A stretch of 64,000 bases of DNA, taken from NCBI GenBank assembly GCA_947579665.1, contig OX388343.1:103979657-104043656 (forward strand). The letters run 5' to 3'. This document shows positions 38,279 to 50,670 of the stretch, piece by piece (the stretch's first letter is position 1; each line of letters begins with the position of its first letter). This DNA comes from Sympetrum striolatum. Taxonomy: Eukaryota > Arthropoda > Insecta > Odonata > Libellulidae. Both the position numbers and the translations under genes were made by a program. The notes below the pieces were generated by a model, which did no database searches, was not told where the DNA came from, and saw only the letters and a program-made list of their open reading frames with translations.

Positions 38279-41200
38279 TCATGCAAATGATAATGCGCTG
38301 TTATATGACCTGATATTATTTTTAAAATGTCTATAATAATCATTATTTATGTTTGATAGCAGTTCCTGTAAGATGACAGGATATTCAGCTGCTCGCGAAT
38401 AAATTACCCTCCCTCTATGACAGCAACTATTAAATTGTCCATCAACAGATATTTCTTTGGAAAAATGCTATGCATTGCAATTCATTCGTCCGCAGTCATG
38501 TTTCGCAATTTCTTGAAGGTCTCTATTGACACTTTGTGTTCTGGTTCGGTTATTTTGCCGCATTCGGTGTTGTCTCGTACCCGCATTCTGCGAACGACGG
38601 ATTGCAGTTTCTTCATCAGTTTCTTCAGTCCTTCGACGTAAGGGGTATTGTCTCGCAGCTTAAGCATTTTGCAAATGCCGTCTCATTTTTTACCTAAATC
38701 ATATCTTTAAAATACTTTTACTTTCTAAAAATTATATAAAATATCTTTAAATTACTTATAACACAGAAACTCAAAACAAACTGTAGAGGTGAAAAAAGTC
38801 AAATAACAAACACACACACTGAGTAATGCTTTTTATTTTATTTGTTTATTTGTATTCATTAAATTTATTTTTTCGTATTCATATGATTTATAACGTTGTA
38901 TCCATGGTTACATAGATACACATATATAACCATATATGATGACGAACGAACACACGAGAGCTTTTTATTATATTAGATTATATTAGATTCCTCTCGATGT
39001 ATTACTCGAATGATTGCTGAAGCTGGTTGCAAGAAACTGGTCTCTGTACGGAAACCAAAAACGCTCCTTCACAATCCTGTTTGGCTATTTCTTAAAGTGA
39101 TGAATTAAACGAATTATTAAGTTAAAATTCTTATATTTATTTAATTTATTATTATCGTTTCAAATTTTATTCATATTATTAAGAATCCTCATGAAAGACT
39201 TAATTTCTATCAACTCAAACGAAATGGCCCCAACTTGTTGTGGATATACAAAATGTGAAATAACGTCAAAAATATTTTTACCGCGCTTAATATTCTTAGA
39301 CTGTCAATTTTCGTAGAAAATTTCCAAGTAAAATGGAATAAAAGAGAACCTTCGGTCGTTAATCATATCGAAGAGTCAGCTCAATTTAAATAGCTTACTG
39401 AAACTTGTTTATTACGCGTATCACTTTATGGAAATATAGAAGTTGCCTAATCAGAATACCATCAGAATTTAAGAGATAAAGCTGGGAACAGTAATGTTTA
39501 CTCGTTTCGTAATTTATTTTTTCATTTTCAATCCCAGTGAGATACATTACGATGAAAGATGAGTCAAGGTCACTCCCAATGGATGCATGCCACATTTCTT
39601 GCGCAAAATAACGTGAACAAATATTTCCCTGAGTATTACACTCACAGTGATTGTGTAAAGAAGTTGGATAGTTAGAAGGAAGGCTGAGAAATAAATTACT
39701 ACTACGGAAAAATATCTCTCGTTTACTTTCTGCAGTTTATACAGTGTCATGCACATATTTATACTGTATCATGCACAGATTCCCCCATTTTGTCTTTCTA
39801 GTACTAGTGGTTTGCCAAGAACGTGACTGGGAACTTGAAATAAAACATGTTCACGGAGTGCTTCCACGATCTTCATACATCTACCGCATTCATCATTTCA
39901 AACTTGTATCTTATAAGTCCGTTGGAGATAATGATAAGGAAATTGTCTTAAACCGCCGCCCCCTTTGACTAGTTTTCAGATGTGACCCATAAATGTATAC
40001 CACCGTTATTGATACGTAACTCATTAGATATTTTACTTTTTCCAGAAATAAATACATAGTTCGCGTGTATTCCTACCAGAGGAGTGCCTTTTACTGGTGT
40101 CTCAAAAGAAGCTGAAGTATGATTCGTCCCTTAGTGTCAATTAAAAAGAATTCCCATTCCGTTTTTGTAGCTTTGATAATTCTGATGTTCAAAGCGTTTT
40201 AGCATGATTTCCTTTCCCATTGAAATCACTTCCAATTTTATTGAGACCGAAATCTTAATGGTGAATGGTAGTCCTTCTAACCATAATTGCATATTTTTCT
40301 AGTGATTCCAACTCAGCTGAAATTTAACTGGATCGAAATAGTTAACGGCCCATGGAAGAGAGCCAGAAACCATAAATTTTGCCGAGGATTTTGCGGGGGA
40401 AGGGAAAGATGGATCGGAATGGTAAAGAGGGTGTACGTTTTTATCGAGTGAGGGTAATCTAATATTCCAAGCAACGCAAGATGAGGCACAGACGATTCGC
40501 CGGAAAAACGTAATTATAAGGAGCTATCTTGGGTGATTAACTCCTTTTTGACGATGTAAGAACCTGCTCGCAACTAACTAACTAAAGTCTGACGCGTTAA
40601 TCCCAAATCAGTGGAATGAAGGAAGTTTTTTTGGATTTTGGCCTTATTTCATCTCAAAATTTAATGCCTGCTCAAAGGTAAAATGAAAGAAATTTTTCTG
40701 ATAAATGTAATCAAGTGTTGTTTTATCAAACTCAATTCTGGCCGTTCGCGAAGAGTTTCAACTTATTCGCTACTGAAACTGAAATCATATACTTCTTTAT
40801 CGTTCACAATGATCTGTGGAAAAATATTTTAAAAACATTTCTCAGAAAATAATTTCAGTTATGACTTTCAACGGTGTCACGCACTCGAATACCAATTTCA
40901 TTTATTCGCTATTCTGCTGGTTGATTTTTATACATGATAATTACTTTTGTTTTAAATGCCCTTTTCAATTTAATAAGTAATGGCTATAATAGCTAAATAG
41001 AAGATGTGACTTCCTTGTCCCAATTTTTCCCAATAAAGACGTTTGTATGTGAACAGTGGAAAGTGTTAAAATTCAGTCGAGCATTTTCCCGTTCTCTCTG
41101 ACTCGTGCATTTATGCTCTCCACTTCTGCATTCGGTGCATTTGGTACTTTTAGATGGAAATTGTCTGAATAAATGTGCTGTAAAGGAAAAATTGTCCCTA

Positions 41201-42810
41201 ACGTCATTTAAATCCCATCTTCCTGAGGAATTAGCATATTTTACTTCATTTTTATTAACTTAATTTTAGTCGTTTAAAGCTATCGTGGTTTAAAAAATAA
41301 AATTTCCACTATAATTTCAGAATATAGTCAAGAATAGAGTAAAATTGTAAGTACATTTGCTCCCAAAAGACCCGCGTCTATTGGACGATGACGCAGTGGA
41401 GGTCGTGTACCATTACCGGAGTTTTAATGATCGGATTAGTCCTTTGCCTTAGCACTAGAAGAACTTTCACACTTATACTTTCATACATACTAAATAAAAA
41501 CGCTTATTTCTCCATCCTTCATTCGCACAGAGAAAACTGAATCTTAAAACATTCCTAATAAAATCAGTTCAAGAGGTAAAGTCACTATGACATTCATGAA
41601 ATAACTTTGGTAGTCTTAAATAATAACCTTCAATAAACATGGTATGGAACATGAGACGTCCAAAAAGTTCATAGTTTAATTGACGATTTTCGTTTTTTTT
41701 TCAGTTTTTATGGTGTTAACATTTGATTGGTTTATGTAACTGATCGCCAATTATTCCGCCTTAACTCTCCTTCACACTTCTCTTAAAATTGCAATTTCCC
41801 TACCACCCACCGAGATTCCAGTAATTTAATACACCCCTTATGAAAATAAATAAGCAAAAGGATGTATTTTTATAGAAATAATGTGCATTGAACATTAATA
41901 TAATACAGCAATATTTGGTTGAGTTAGTTGGTGACTTTAGGAAATTCAATATAACATACAAATGTAATTTTCACAGGTATGGTCTTCATTGGAAATGCAA
42001 TTCAAAATTAGTAACATTGTGCTAAGAAGATTACATACATTCTAGACATACTTGACAATAATATCCCTTAATTTGGAATGAACAGTCTCTCAATAACACT
42101 TCTCTACGAGGAGCATTTTTCGTCGTCGTCCTTTCGAAGAGTATCTGAATTTTCTTAATTTCCTCTTTGGCCTTGACTGTCGAGTAATCATCAGGAAAAA
42201 GTATCAGGGAAAACTCACCTGTGATTGGTCAATTAGTCGGCGACCACTTATTCATATCGATGTATCTGAAAGTCGTCTTTCATTACTTCTCGTATCCGTA
42301 GATATAAAAATACATTACTAATGAACTATTAGAATACTTAAACCCGCTTAATTTATTACAATATTTCATTTACTGCTTCCCGGAATGATTTTAACATTTA
42401 ACGCAGCATTCGGTAATATCCAGCTAGTAGCATTCGGTGACAGAATTCCGTTAACTTATTTGCCAGCAAATCGGTGCAGATTCCACGAGCTATATAAGAA
42501 AGCTTTTTGTATAAATATGGTGGGCAACATTTAGATACTTCGCACAATTCCATAATCTAACTTTGCGCGAATTTACAGTCCTTTGGGTTCATTAGCTACG
42601 ATGAGATGACGGAATTCCGGCAAGTCTTCTTTTGACTCGAATGACACTTAAAAGGAATGAATGAGCGAGCGATTATCAACTTATTTATTAGATTTTACCA
42701 CATTAAATATAAAGTAATTCTGCTCTCACGCTGACCAGACAAGTGGTATAAAACTATTTATTTCACCTAAAAATGATTTCACCTATAAACAAAAATAATA
42801 CAGTTATAAG
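38279..42810. other. Intergenic stretch, no gene recognised
   Basis: AT-rich background with scattered short ORFs of no recognisable family; no RNA gene or complete mobile element is seen. Confidence 0.35.
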
Positions 42811-42935
42811 GTTCCCGGATGGCCAAGTTTTCCGCCAATGCCCGCTTTCGGCATTGGTGAAAGCGGTCCCGGGTTCGATTCCTGGTGGAAGCCCATGTGC
42901 CATAAGCTATCGAAGCACTTTTAAACCAACAACGG
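42811..42935 (+). repeat. tRNA-derived SINE (good copy)
   Basis: Shows box A-like GGATGGCCAAGTTTTCCGCC, a CGGCATTGGTGAAAGCGG middle and a strong box B, GGGTTCGATTCCTGG (about 42870-42885). The family-specific 3' part follows: AAGCCCATGTGCCATAAG, then TCGAAGCACTTTTAA. The 3' part recurs at 49863-49910 and 62921-62972, defining a single SINE family with at least three clear copies here. Confidence 0.8.
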
Positions 42936-44235
42936 CAACAGAAGTTATTTACAGCAAATTGTTTACTGGCTGGTGCGGCAACACAGTCCATTCGCTCAAC
43001 AACCTCCATAAATAACGTCCTCTTTTTACACCCTCTCCGCCTTCCAAGCGACTGGAGCATCGCATCTTTTTATTTCCTCTCATTTGCACTCCAAATTGAT
43101 ATTTATGGTCGCATCGGAAAGAAGCGCAGAACATTTCATTTAATTCCGCCGAACGATGGATGCTTCAGTGCCTGCTAGGGGAGATTAATGGGCAAAATGA
43201 CTGACAAATCGGTAGAATGATTTCGTGTCCATTCTGAGGCATTGATATTGTCCACCAAAGAGTGACTCGGACTCGTCTGAGTGGATGTGAAACGCGCATT
43301 TTATCGCGATGGAAGTTATCTAGTTTTGTATTTTGTCAGAAATTAAGATCATACAATTGCATAGTATACTTTTCTTTACAACATTTGGCTTCATTGTCAT
43401 TTGAAATAACTTAAGAGCGTGATTTAAGTCGTAAAATGTTGGATGTTTAATCCGAAGATCAACCAGAAAAAATTGATAAAACATGAAATCTTTATGATTA
43501 TAATTATTATTATTTAAGATACTAATTGCTCTCCCCGAAATAAAATAACGAGAAAGAATATATTTTCGCATTTACCGAGATAATCGCCATTAATATAATT
43601 CGACTATTACTCGTTTTCAATCCTATCTTCTTGGTGCTCTTGTTTGACGCAGGATTAAATTATTTTTTCGCCAAGTTGAGGCATTACAAACGAAGAATTA
43701 TTCCCTGAAAGTGCAGCCAAATTATGTTATTAGTCTTGCTTTCTAGGAATAGTTATTGAAATCTAATTGGACTTGAGAAAAATCGAATTGGAATACGGCG
43801 TACATTTCATCAGAAATAGCAAGAGAATATTTGTATTCCGAAATGAAAAGAATGCCACCCAATGGGAAATCAGATTCTAAGTTAATTGCGCCATCATCGA
43901 ATGAATTAGTGGCACTAATTATTTATCGATATACTAACAGTGTTCCATACTGTTTTCCTACTGTCGCTTTTTATTGATTATCGCTGCGTTCAACTCCCAA
44001 GGTTCACTTGAATTGCCAGAGAGGTAGTTTGAGCAATGAGCACTTTCTGTTTCAAGACCATTTACATTTTAACTTCAGAAAACATGTGTTTCTTCAAACG
44101 GAAGTCCTGTGAAATTAAATTCTTCTGTTTACTTGATTAATACCGTTGTTCTCTCCATTTGCTATTAGCTGTCCTAGTTATATGTGTCGTATTTAAAGTC
44201 GATATCCAGGAGTTTTATTTATCCTTGTTCTACGT
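42936..44235. other. Intergenic stretch, no gene recognised
   Basis: AT-rich; short ORFs only, including antisense frames across the SINE. Nothing assignable. Confidence 0.35.
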
Positions 44236-44241
44236 AATAAT

Positions 44242-44424
44242 ACCTAAGGAAAAACGGACTTGAAAAAAGTCTGACGAGGTTGAGAATCGAACCCGAGATC
44301 TTCCTCTATCCGGGAGGCTGCCTTAACCAACTGGTATAGGCTGGTTAAGGCAACCTCTCAGAAGATTCCGAGTTCGATTCCTTGCCCGTTAGACTTTTTT
44401 CAAGTCCGTTTTTCCTTGGTATTT
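44242..44424. repeat. Head-to-head tRNA-like foldback palindrome
   Basis: Two inverted arms meet at CTTAACCAACTGGTATAGGC and TGGTTAAGG (44322-44350). The outer parts AAGGAAAAACGGACTTGAAA / TTTCAAGTCCGTTTTTCCTT are an exact inverted match. The right arm read on + contains box A-like TGGTTAAGGCAACC, box B-like GAGTTCGATTCC and a T6 run that would stop RNA polymerase III. The left arm holds the same on the minus strand, with GGGTTCGATTC. The arms differ at several internal positions, so this is not a recent exact duplication. Confidence 0.8.
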
Positions 44425-45986
44425 TTAGTGGGTGCACGCCCTTACGTGCAAAAAACACTTTCCTTAATAATGCCTAATTAATAATTCATTTTTTTTATTT
44501 CCTTTAACTATTTTAATTTCTTTTTGTTATCCTTAGTCTTATTTTTAGCTATACTGTGTTTAATTCTTGAATATTACAATGATAAAGATTATAATAATTA
44601 TAAAATAGCCTTCGCTAGTCGAAGAATAATTTTGAAACCTTTGAGAAATTGTAAAATAAATATCAAATTCGTCGAAAGAGCCTCGTCCTTTTTATAGTAA
44701 GCCAGAATTTTCCGTATGCAATGTGATGGTTATCATAGATTCATTTCGTCCATGTACATGTGTAATATTACTAATGCACGTGTTGACCGAGTCGATGGTC
44801 GTTAGCCAACTCCGCCAAAAGTGAAAAAATGTTTTGTTAGGCAAGGGCTGGACTAAACAGTTGCGAAACCCTCCTGCTTTCGGATGGCTTTAGCTGCGGC
44901 AACAAAAATTCTTCCTTTCTCTACTTCTATTTAGCCATTTGCTCCATGGCCTTGTCGGAGGGTCAAAAATAATACTGACCAACTACTCTACACCTATCTT
45001 AAAACAATCGATTTGCTTTATTATTCGTATGTTATTTTACACATCTGTATAGTCTCTCTCTTTTTTGTCTTTTGTGCGTTTCAAAACGTCATACATTACC
45101 AATTTCCATCAGATTTATAGACTCCCTCGAGACCAAAAATTCGTTTAAAAAATATTCAATGTTGAATAGCTTAAATTCAAGTGTTACTTATCCAAAATAA
45201 TGAAAGTGAAGGAATGCTTGTTACTTGATAAAGTTGTAAAGTGTTTCATACTAGTCGAAGTCATCGCTAAAAATATTATGTGTGGCTTGTATTTGAATAG
45301 CTTATATAAACAGCCATAATACTTACTTAAAGAAAATTTACTTACTTAGTTAAAAATTGTTCACGGTTATCAATTGAAAGTATTTATTATTCCAAAGGCA
45401 TTTTTATATTCAAAGCTGTGATAATTTCTCTTGAATAGTTTTAAAGCTACGATTTCTCTTGTCAGAAATCGGGTCAATCGACTTTACGTTATCGTAAATT
45501 AATTGGAGATAAGTTAAAAAGGTTATCTCGTTTGCAAATTCTTATATCAATAATCTTGTACCATTGTTTCTAAGAACAAACATTCAAATCTTCTTCCTAA
45601 CAAATGTTTTTAGGAAAGCGCCAATAAATCCGTGAAACTGATTTCCTTAACTGTAGTGAATTTTACTCCCACTGAGAGAGCTGAGAGTTAATTGAAAATA
45701 AATTTAGAACGTACGTTGAGCTTTTGGAATTATGAAAACTGATAATGATATGAAATGATATGAATTTCACATGATGAGTCTAACGCAATGAGAACCAAAT
45801 AATCGCAAGTATTAAAGTATGTTTATCTAATTCTAGCAAACGAGAAAGGCATTGTCCTTTGCAGTTTCTAAACCATACCAACATAAACCTTTAGAAAAAT
45901 GCCATTCTTTCCTTTGCAATCCTGCAAATGTATATTCAAGGAGCTCAGAAAAAATGTACAATAGCTAGTGCTCATTTAATGTCAAC
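44425..45986. other. Intergenic stretch, no gene recognised
   Basis: AT-rich, no recognised gene; ends at the TTAA (45987-45990) that precedes the piggyBac element. Confidence 0.35.
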
Positions 45987-45990
45987 TTAA

Positions 45991-48583
45991 CCCTTAAAGG
46001 ACTGACGTTCCCATATGGGAACGGACTGCAGCGTGGTTCTCCAGGTAGCTAAACAATATCTTGAGTGTCATAAAATGGTCTGTAAACGATATTTTGTGAG
46101 CTAAGAGGGTCCAAAGCTTAGTTTCATTTGAGTTTTGGTGCATTTAAGTCAAGTGAAATATTTCTTGTGATTTTTCGAAAAACAGGGAAATTTTGAGATG
46201 GATCCTTCTGGCAACTAATTTTTATAAGTTTTACTGTTTTTAATTTAAAGTAGTCTTTTGCTTGTATACCTTTAGTATGATGTTCTAATCATCGAAAGAA
46301 ATTAAATAGAGCAGAGTTTGAGGTTATTTGTTGTTGTTATAACGTTGTTTATTGCTGCGTTCCCATATGGGCACGTCAGGCCTTCCCACTACTACGCGAT
46401 TTCCTTGCCGATGGCTGTCAAGGAAAGCTATATATAGTATATAAAAGAATATTTTGCGACATAATACATTATTTTTGGTGCAATTAAGTTAAGAATTATT
46501 TTAGTTTTAAGTTGTGACAAGAAGACTATGACAATTATTATGCATATTTATGAACTAAATCTCGGAAAACCTAAATTTATATAGTAGAAGCGGCAACAAC
46601 AAATATTAGCAAATGATTATTGTACTAGATATACAAATCCTTTCAAATTTTATTAGCTTCACATAAAAATGATATAATTAGAGGTGTTATAGTTTCTATT
46701 CAGGAAAAACGTAATTTTTCATGAGTCGACTTCACTGAAGGAGGCTCTCCGAATCCTTGACGAGGATGAAGAGAGTGAGGTAGATGTTACCGATTTCTTC
46801 ATTTCTCCAACAGAAGAAAATGAGCGAACTGATGAAGCATTGGCTGATGAAGATGAGGAAAGATTGGTTGACAATTTTACTGGCAAGCAAATGAGGGCAC
46901 AAGCCGAAATTCGGTTGGCAACCAACGAAAGTATCGGTGCTGGAGAAGACGATGGGGCAAAAAAATCTGTGCGGAGAAAATGGATAAAGGGCAGCATTGA
47001 GTGTACGGGAAGTTTTTCTGAAGCAGATTACTTTTCAAACCCTAAACTTAGCTGCATCTAATTGCTAGAGCTCTTCATCGATGACAATTTCGTCGCATTC
47101 ATAGTGGAACAAAGTGAGAATTACGCCCGATTTTTTAATTGCCCCAGTCCACAAATTACAGCAGAGGAGATGCGAGCCGTCATTGGCATTTTGATTTTAC
47201 CCGGGTACAATGTTCTCCTGAAAAAAAATATTACTGGGACGCGAAAAAGGATGTACATATTGAATTGGTTAGTAGAGCGACGAGGAGGGACTGATTCATC
47301 CAAATAATGAAATGTTTACACTTAGAGGATAATACTAAGTTAGACAGTCAAGCGATGGGTTCTACAAAGTCTGGCCTACGATGAAATTAATTACACAGAG
47401 ATGTTTGCAGCATTTAGTACCTTCCCAGTTCTTAGATTGTGAAGAAGAGATGATAAGATACTATGGAAGACACAGCTGCAAGCGATGTAGTAGAGGTAAA
47501 TCGATAAGATTCGGTTATTATGATTTGAAGTGGTATGTGAAATAATATAATAGCATTAATTTATTTAGCTCAATATATAATTTATACGAAAGAATTTATT
47601 GCCACATTTGAAAGGATGTGCCTACAATGGAACTGGGCGAATCAGAAAGAACCGGATTCCGAAAGATTGTCCGCTACCACCAAAAAATGATTTAAAAAAG
47701 GAGGAGAGTGGAAAGAGCATCACAGCTATTTCTACATGTGAAGGAATAGGAATCACTAAATGGCTGGACAATTTGGTAATTGTGGCAGCTTCAACAGCGT
47801 ATGGAGTTACGCCGTTGATGAAAGCTAAAAGGTTTTATAGGAAACAAAAGAAAATTATTCAGCTTCCATAGCCCTACTTCATATCCTAGTATAATAAGCA
47901 TATGGGTGGAACTGACCAAATTCATGTAAATTCACTGCATATTGGTAAGATATGATTTATATAAATTATTTGCAACTCAGAAAATCGAATAATAATAATA
48001 ATAAAAGGAAATCCTCAGATCCAAGGACAAAATTAGAGTTTAGACGGGAGATTGCTCAGACGTACTTTACTCGGTACAAGACGGAATAAAAAACCACCCG
48101 GTGGACGACTCAGCAAGGCTTCCACGTCAAAAACTGTTATGGCATCATCAATTAATCGGTGTAATTGGTGACATACCGCAGAACAAGGGAAAACGCTGAG
48201 CATATGAAGAGTGCGAGAGTCGTGGGAGAACAATGCGTAATAAGTGCGATGTTGGGCTCTGTGTTAAATGTTTTACAAAGTACTTAACAAGATAATTATA
48301 AAACAAATACTTATATCTTCCAAGAAAAACCATTTCATACAATATTTTTTCGAAATAAATATGATTTTTTTCAATAAAATGCTTTTTTTAAATTTCATCA
48401 TGGCGCGCGTAATAGTAGTAGTGGGAAGGACTGACGTGCCCATATGGGAACGGGCATTTGCAACGAACCTATTATTGTTAACTTTTTTTAAACAATTTTC
48501 TGTTGTTAATTTAGGTCATCTGAATACCAATAGACTAAAATTAGGGTAATTTTTAAGAAAAAATAATTCTCGTCCTTGGAGGG
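45991..48583 (+). mobile_element. piggyBac-family DNA transposon, inactivated
   Basis: Flanked by TTAA on both sides (45987-45990 and 48584-48587), the piggyBac target duplication. The ends begin CCCTTAAAGGA and, inverted, CCCTCCAAGGA, giving short imperfect terminal inverted repeats. Just inside are copies of a palindrome built on CCCATATGGG: 46006-46023 (CGTTCCCATATGGGAACG, perfect), 46357-46380 and 48430-48452, the last two being inverted copies of each other. The interior carries a broken piggyBac transposase. Total length about 2.6 kb, close to an intact element's usual size. Confidence 0.93.
46723..48280 (+). pseudogene. piggyBac transposase (DDE_Tnp_1_7 family), broken
   Basis: Pieces in order: an acidic N-terminus (EALRILDEDEESEVDVTDFF, 46740 onward, open to a stop at 47058-47060); then FIDDNFVAFIVEQSENYARF and ITAEEMRAVIGILILPGYNV (47074-47220); IMKCLHLEDNTKL (about 47305-47340) in another frame; VPSQFLDCEEEMIRYYGRHS (about 47418-47480), which holds the usual first catalytic Asp region in altered form; KDCPLPPKNDLKKEESG (47660-47715); CEGIGITKWLDNLVIVAAST (47740-47800); NKHMGGTDQ (about 47897-47925); and a Cys-rich C-terminus (about 48195-48270, YEECESRGRT to CVKCFTKY). 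At least five frame changes or stops and an internal deletion near 47530-47600 make it non-functional. Confidence 0.88.
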
Positions 48584-48587
48584 TTAA

Positions 48588-49521
48588 GAGCGTTTAGCGT
48601 ACATCCGGCTAGATTACCGCCTATTGAACTGTATTTCATTTAGAGAATTAAATACTAAAGGTAAATATTAGATATTTACCATCATAGCCTTCTAATCACT
48701 CTAATTAATATTAATTTCTTGCGGATCTTCTCACTAATATTTTATTGTTAAATTTCTTGAGTTGTGTATTTTGAATTTAAGGATAGTTTTTTCAATTGAT
48801 TCAAAAAATGAAAGAATGTCAATAGGCATTATAGCTTATGAAAAGATTAAATTGCTTTCTATTTTCCCTGAGAAATTATTATTCGTATCGATTAGCTCAA
48901 ATGTAAGCGAACGACTTTGATCAATATTTTTTAAAATTCAATAATGATGAGTTTGTTATGTAGGTTTCTCTGTCATTCTTATTCTTTTCAAGGCCCTGCT
49001 GGATATTTCTCACTCACTCACTTGAACTATTCTCTGCGTATTTTGATTCCACGTCCTTTCTCATATCTATTTTTATGCAATAAGAGTGCTCTGTTATAAC
49101 TGTTTCACGGCGCACGTTTCTTCATGCTAAGATAACTTCATTCCATCATCATTCATTGTAATTTTATTAGCAATCCCTCAGGCATCTGCTGAAACATTTG
49201 ATTCCTCGTTTTGTGTCAGAAATAGTGCAACTATCTGCATGTTATTTAAAGAGCGGTTTAAACAAAAATGTGTGCCACTCTTAAGGCTATCTAAATTATC
49301 TCGCAAAGAAAGCGAATTTTAACATACGGTGGTAGATATGTCTAATCTGTTCATCGATAATATAACTAATGGCAAGACTACGCACCTTACAGCAGAGCCA
49401 TTTAACTAAAACATTTCTCTTACTAGTCTCAGATTGTCATTGCGCAGAAATCACATTTGAACCTGTGGGATGATCTTTAGAAAAAGGAAGCAAGGAAAGA
49501 CTTTGCACGTGCGGCTTATAC
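48588..49521. other. Intergenic stretch, no gene recognised
   Basis: AT-rich sequence between the piggyBac element and the hairpin at 49522; no coding or RNA feature seen. Confidence 0.35.
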
Positions 49522-49579
49522 CCATGGATAAACATAAGAAAAATTAGCGACATAATTTTTCTCTTCTGTTTATCCATGG
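49522..49579. ncRNA. Candidate 58-nt hairpin
   Basis: The left arm CCATGGATAAACATAAGAAA and onward pairs with the right arm ending CTTCTGTTTATCCATGG over about 25 positions with two or three mismatches or bulges, across a loop of about 6 nt (GCGACA). It is short for an animal microRNA precursor but well paired; it could also be a tiny TIR relic. Confidence 0.35.
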
Positions 49580-49793
49580 ATCTTTAGAAAACTGTTTTAG
49601 GCTATCGCAATTCGGCGTTCTTTTAAGTCAAGTTGGTCAGTGATTACACTTCCATTAAATATTACAGTTTAACTCTTGAAGTTTTGGATTAAGTACTATT
49701 TGACGTCCCTCTAGCTTCATGAAAGTAATGGCCTTAAGAGGAGCAGAGCCAGTAAGAAAAGAAATGGCTATGTATGTACAAAAGAATGTTCGC

Positions 49794-49912
49794 GCTCCCA
49801 GATTGTCAAGTGGGCAACGCGTTTGACTTCGGTGAAAGCGGTCCTGGGTTCGTTTCATGGAGGGAGCCCATGCGCGAAGTGACCTGAGGTGTCGAAGCAC
49901 TTTTAACGATAC
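49794..49912 (+). repeat. tRNA-derived SINE copy
   Basis: Head AGTGGGCAACGCGTTTGACT, then GGTGAAAGCGGTCCTGGGTT with a slightly decayed box B (GGGTTCGTTTCATGG), then GAGCCCATGCG and GTCGAAGCACTTTTAAC. Same order and spacing as the copy at 42811. Confidence 0.75.
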
Positions 49913-50337
49913 TTAAGGAAATATATTCGAAAATGTTTCCCTTTTTAATTATACTCGTAACAGAATTAACCTTAATAAGAAATAACAGCATACTACATAA
50001 TGGAGCAAATAATACAACATTGATAAATAGAGGGAAGAAAGGAACAAAGTTGCAGCAAAACTTCCAAAAACATCCTCATTTATATGTATGTATGCATATA
50101 TGTACAAAAGAGGATTAAAGAACGATAAGAGTATTGGACATAGGACTTTAGAATCGGGTTAAAAGATGTTCGAAGTAAAAATCTCAAAATTATTGACCTA
50201 AAATGTAAAAATCTACACAACTGACAACAGAAAAAAGGAAGAAATGAGAAGTGATCAATGATTTGGTGAAATTACTGCTGACAGTATCATTTCATTCGCT
50301 ATTAACGTTTTAATAGACTTCACGCTTATGTCGGTAT
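49913..50337. other. Intergenic stretch, no gene recognised
   Basis: AT-rich, short ORFs only. Ends in the GTCGGTAT (50330-50337) that is one copy of the target duplication of the next element. Confidence 0.35.
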
Positions 50338-50662
50338 TAGAGGTCTGCATGGGTCGAAAATTTCAACCCAGGACCGGTCCGGCCCGCTCGTCGATGGGCC
50401 CGAACCCGACCCGGCCCGAACGTGGATGCAAATTTTCGTTCTCAAGCCCGATCCGTGCCCAAGATTTCCATAAATCGTTGTGATATGTGAACAAATGCAT
50501 TTTTTTACCCATTACTGAAGAATAAGCATTTTGTTCAAGCATTGAATTAAAACTTTAAGAGGTTTTTGCCCCTATGCAAGAAACTAACGTCTTTAAGGAC
50601 AAATAATTCTTTCCTTCCCAAGTTTTTCACGGGCCTAGGCCCCCGGCACATGCAGACCTCTA
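50338..50662. mobile_element. hAT-like MITE with perfect 8-bp target duplication
   Basis: The ends are TAGAGGTCTGCATG and its inverted copy CATGCAGACCTCTA. Immediately outside, GTCGGTAT occurs on both sides (50330-50337 and 50663-50670), a perfect 8-bp duplication typical of hAT transposons. The 325-bp body has a GC-rich left part (CCCGACCCGGCCCGAACG) and no coding capacity. The intact duplication suggests fairly recent insertion. Confidence 0.88.
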
Positions 50663-50670
50663 GTCGGTAT

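Noticed and set aside
44281..44400. Working tRNA gene
   Set aside because: Promoter-like boxes are present but acceptor stem and anticodon arm pairing could not be built; better described as tRNA-like repeat.
46719..46997. Minus-strand Ser-rich ORF
   Set aside because: Antisense of the acidic N-terminus of the piggyBac transposase.
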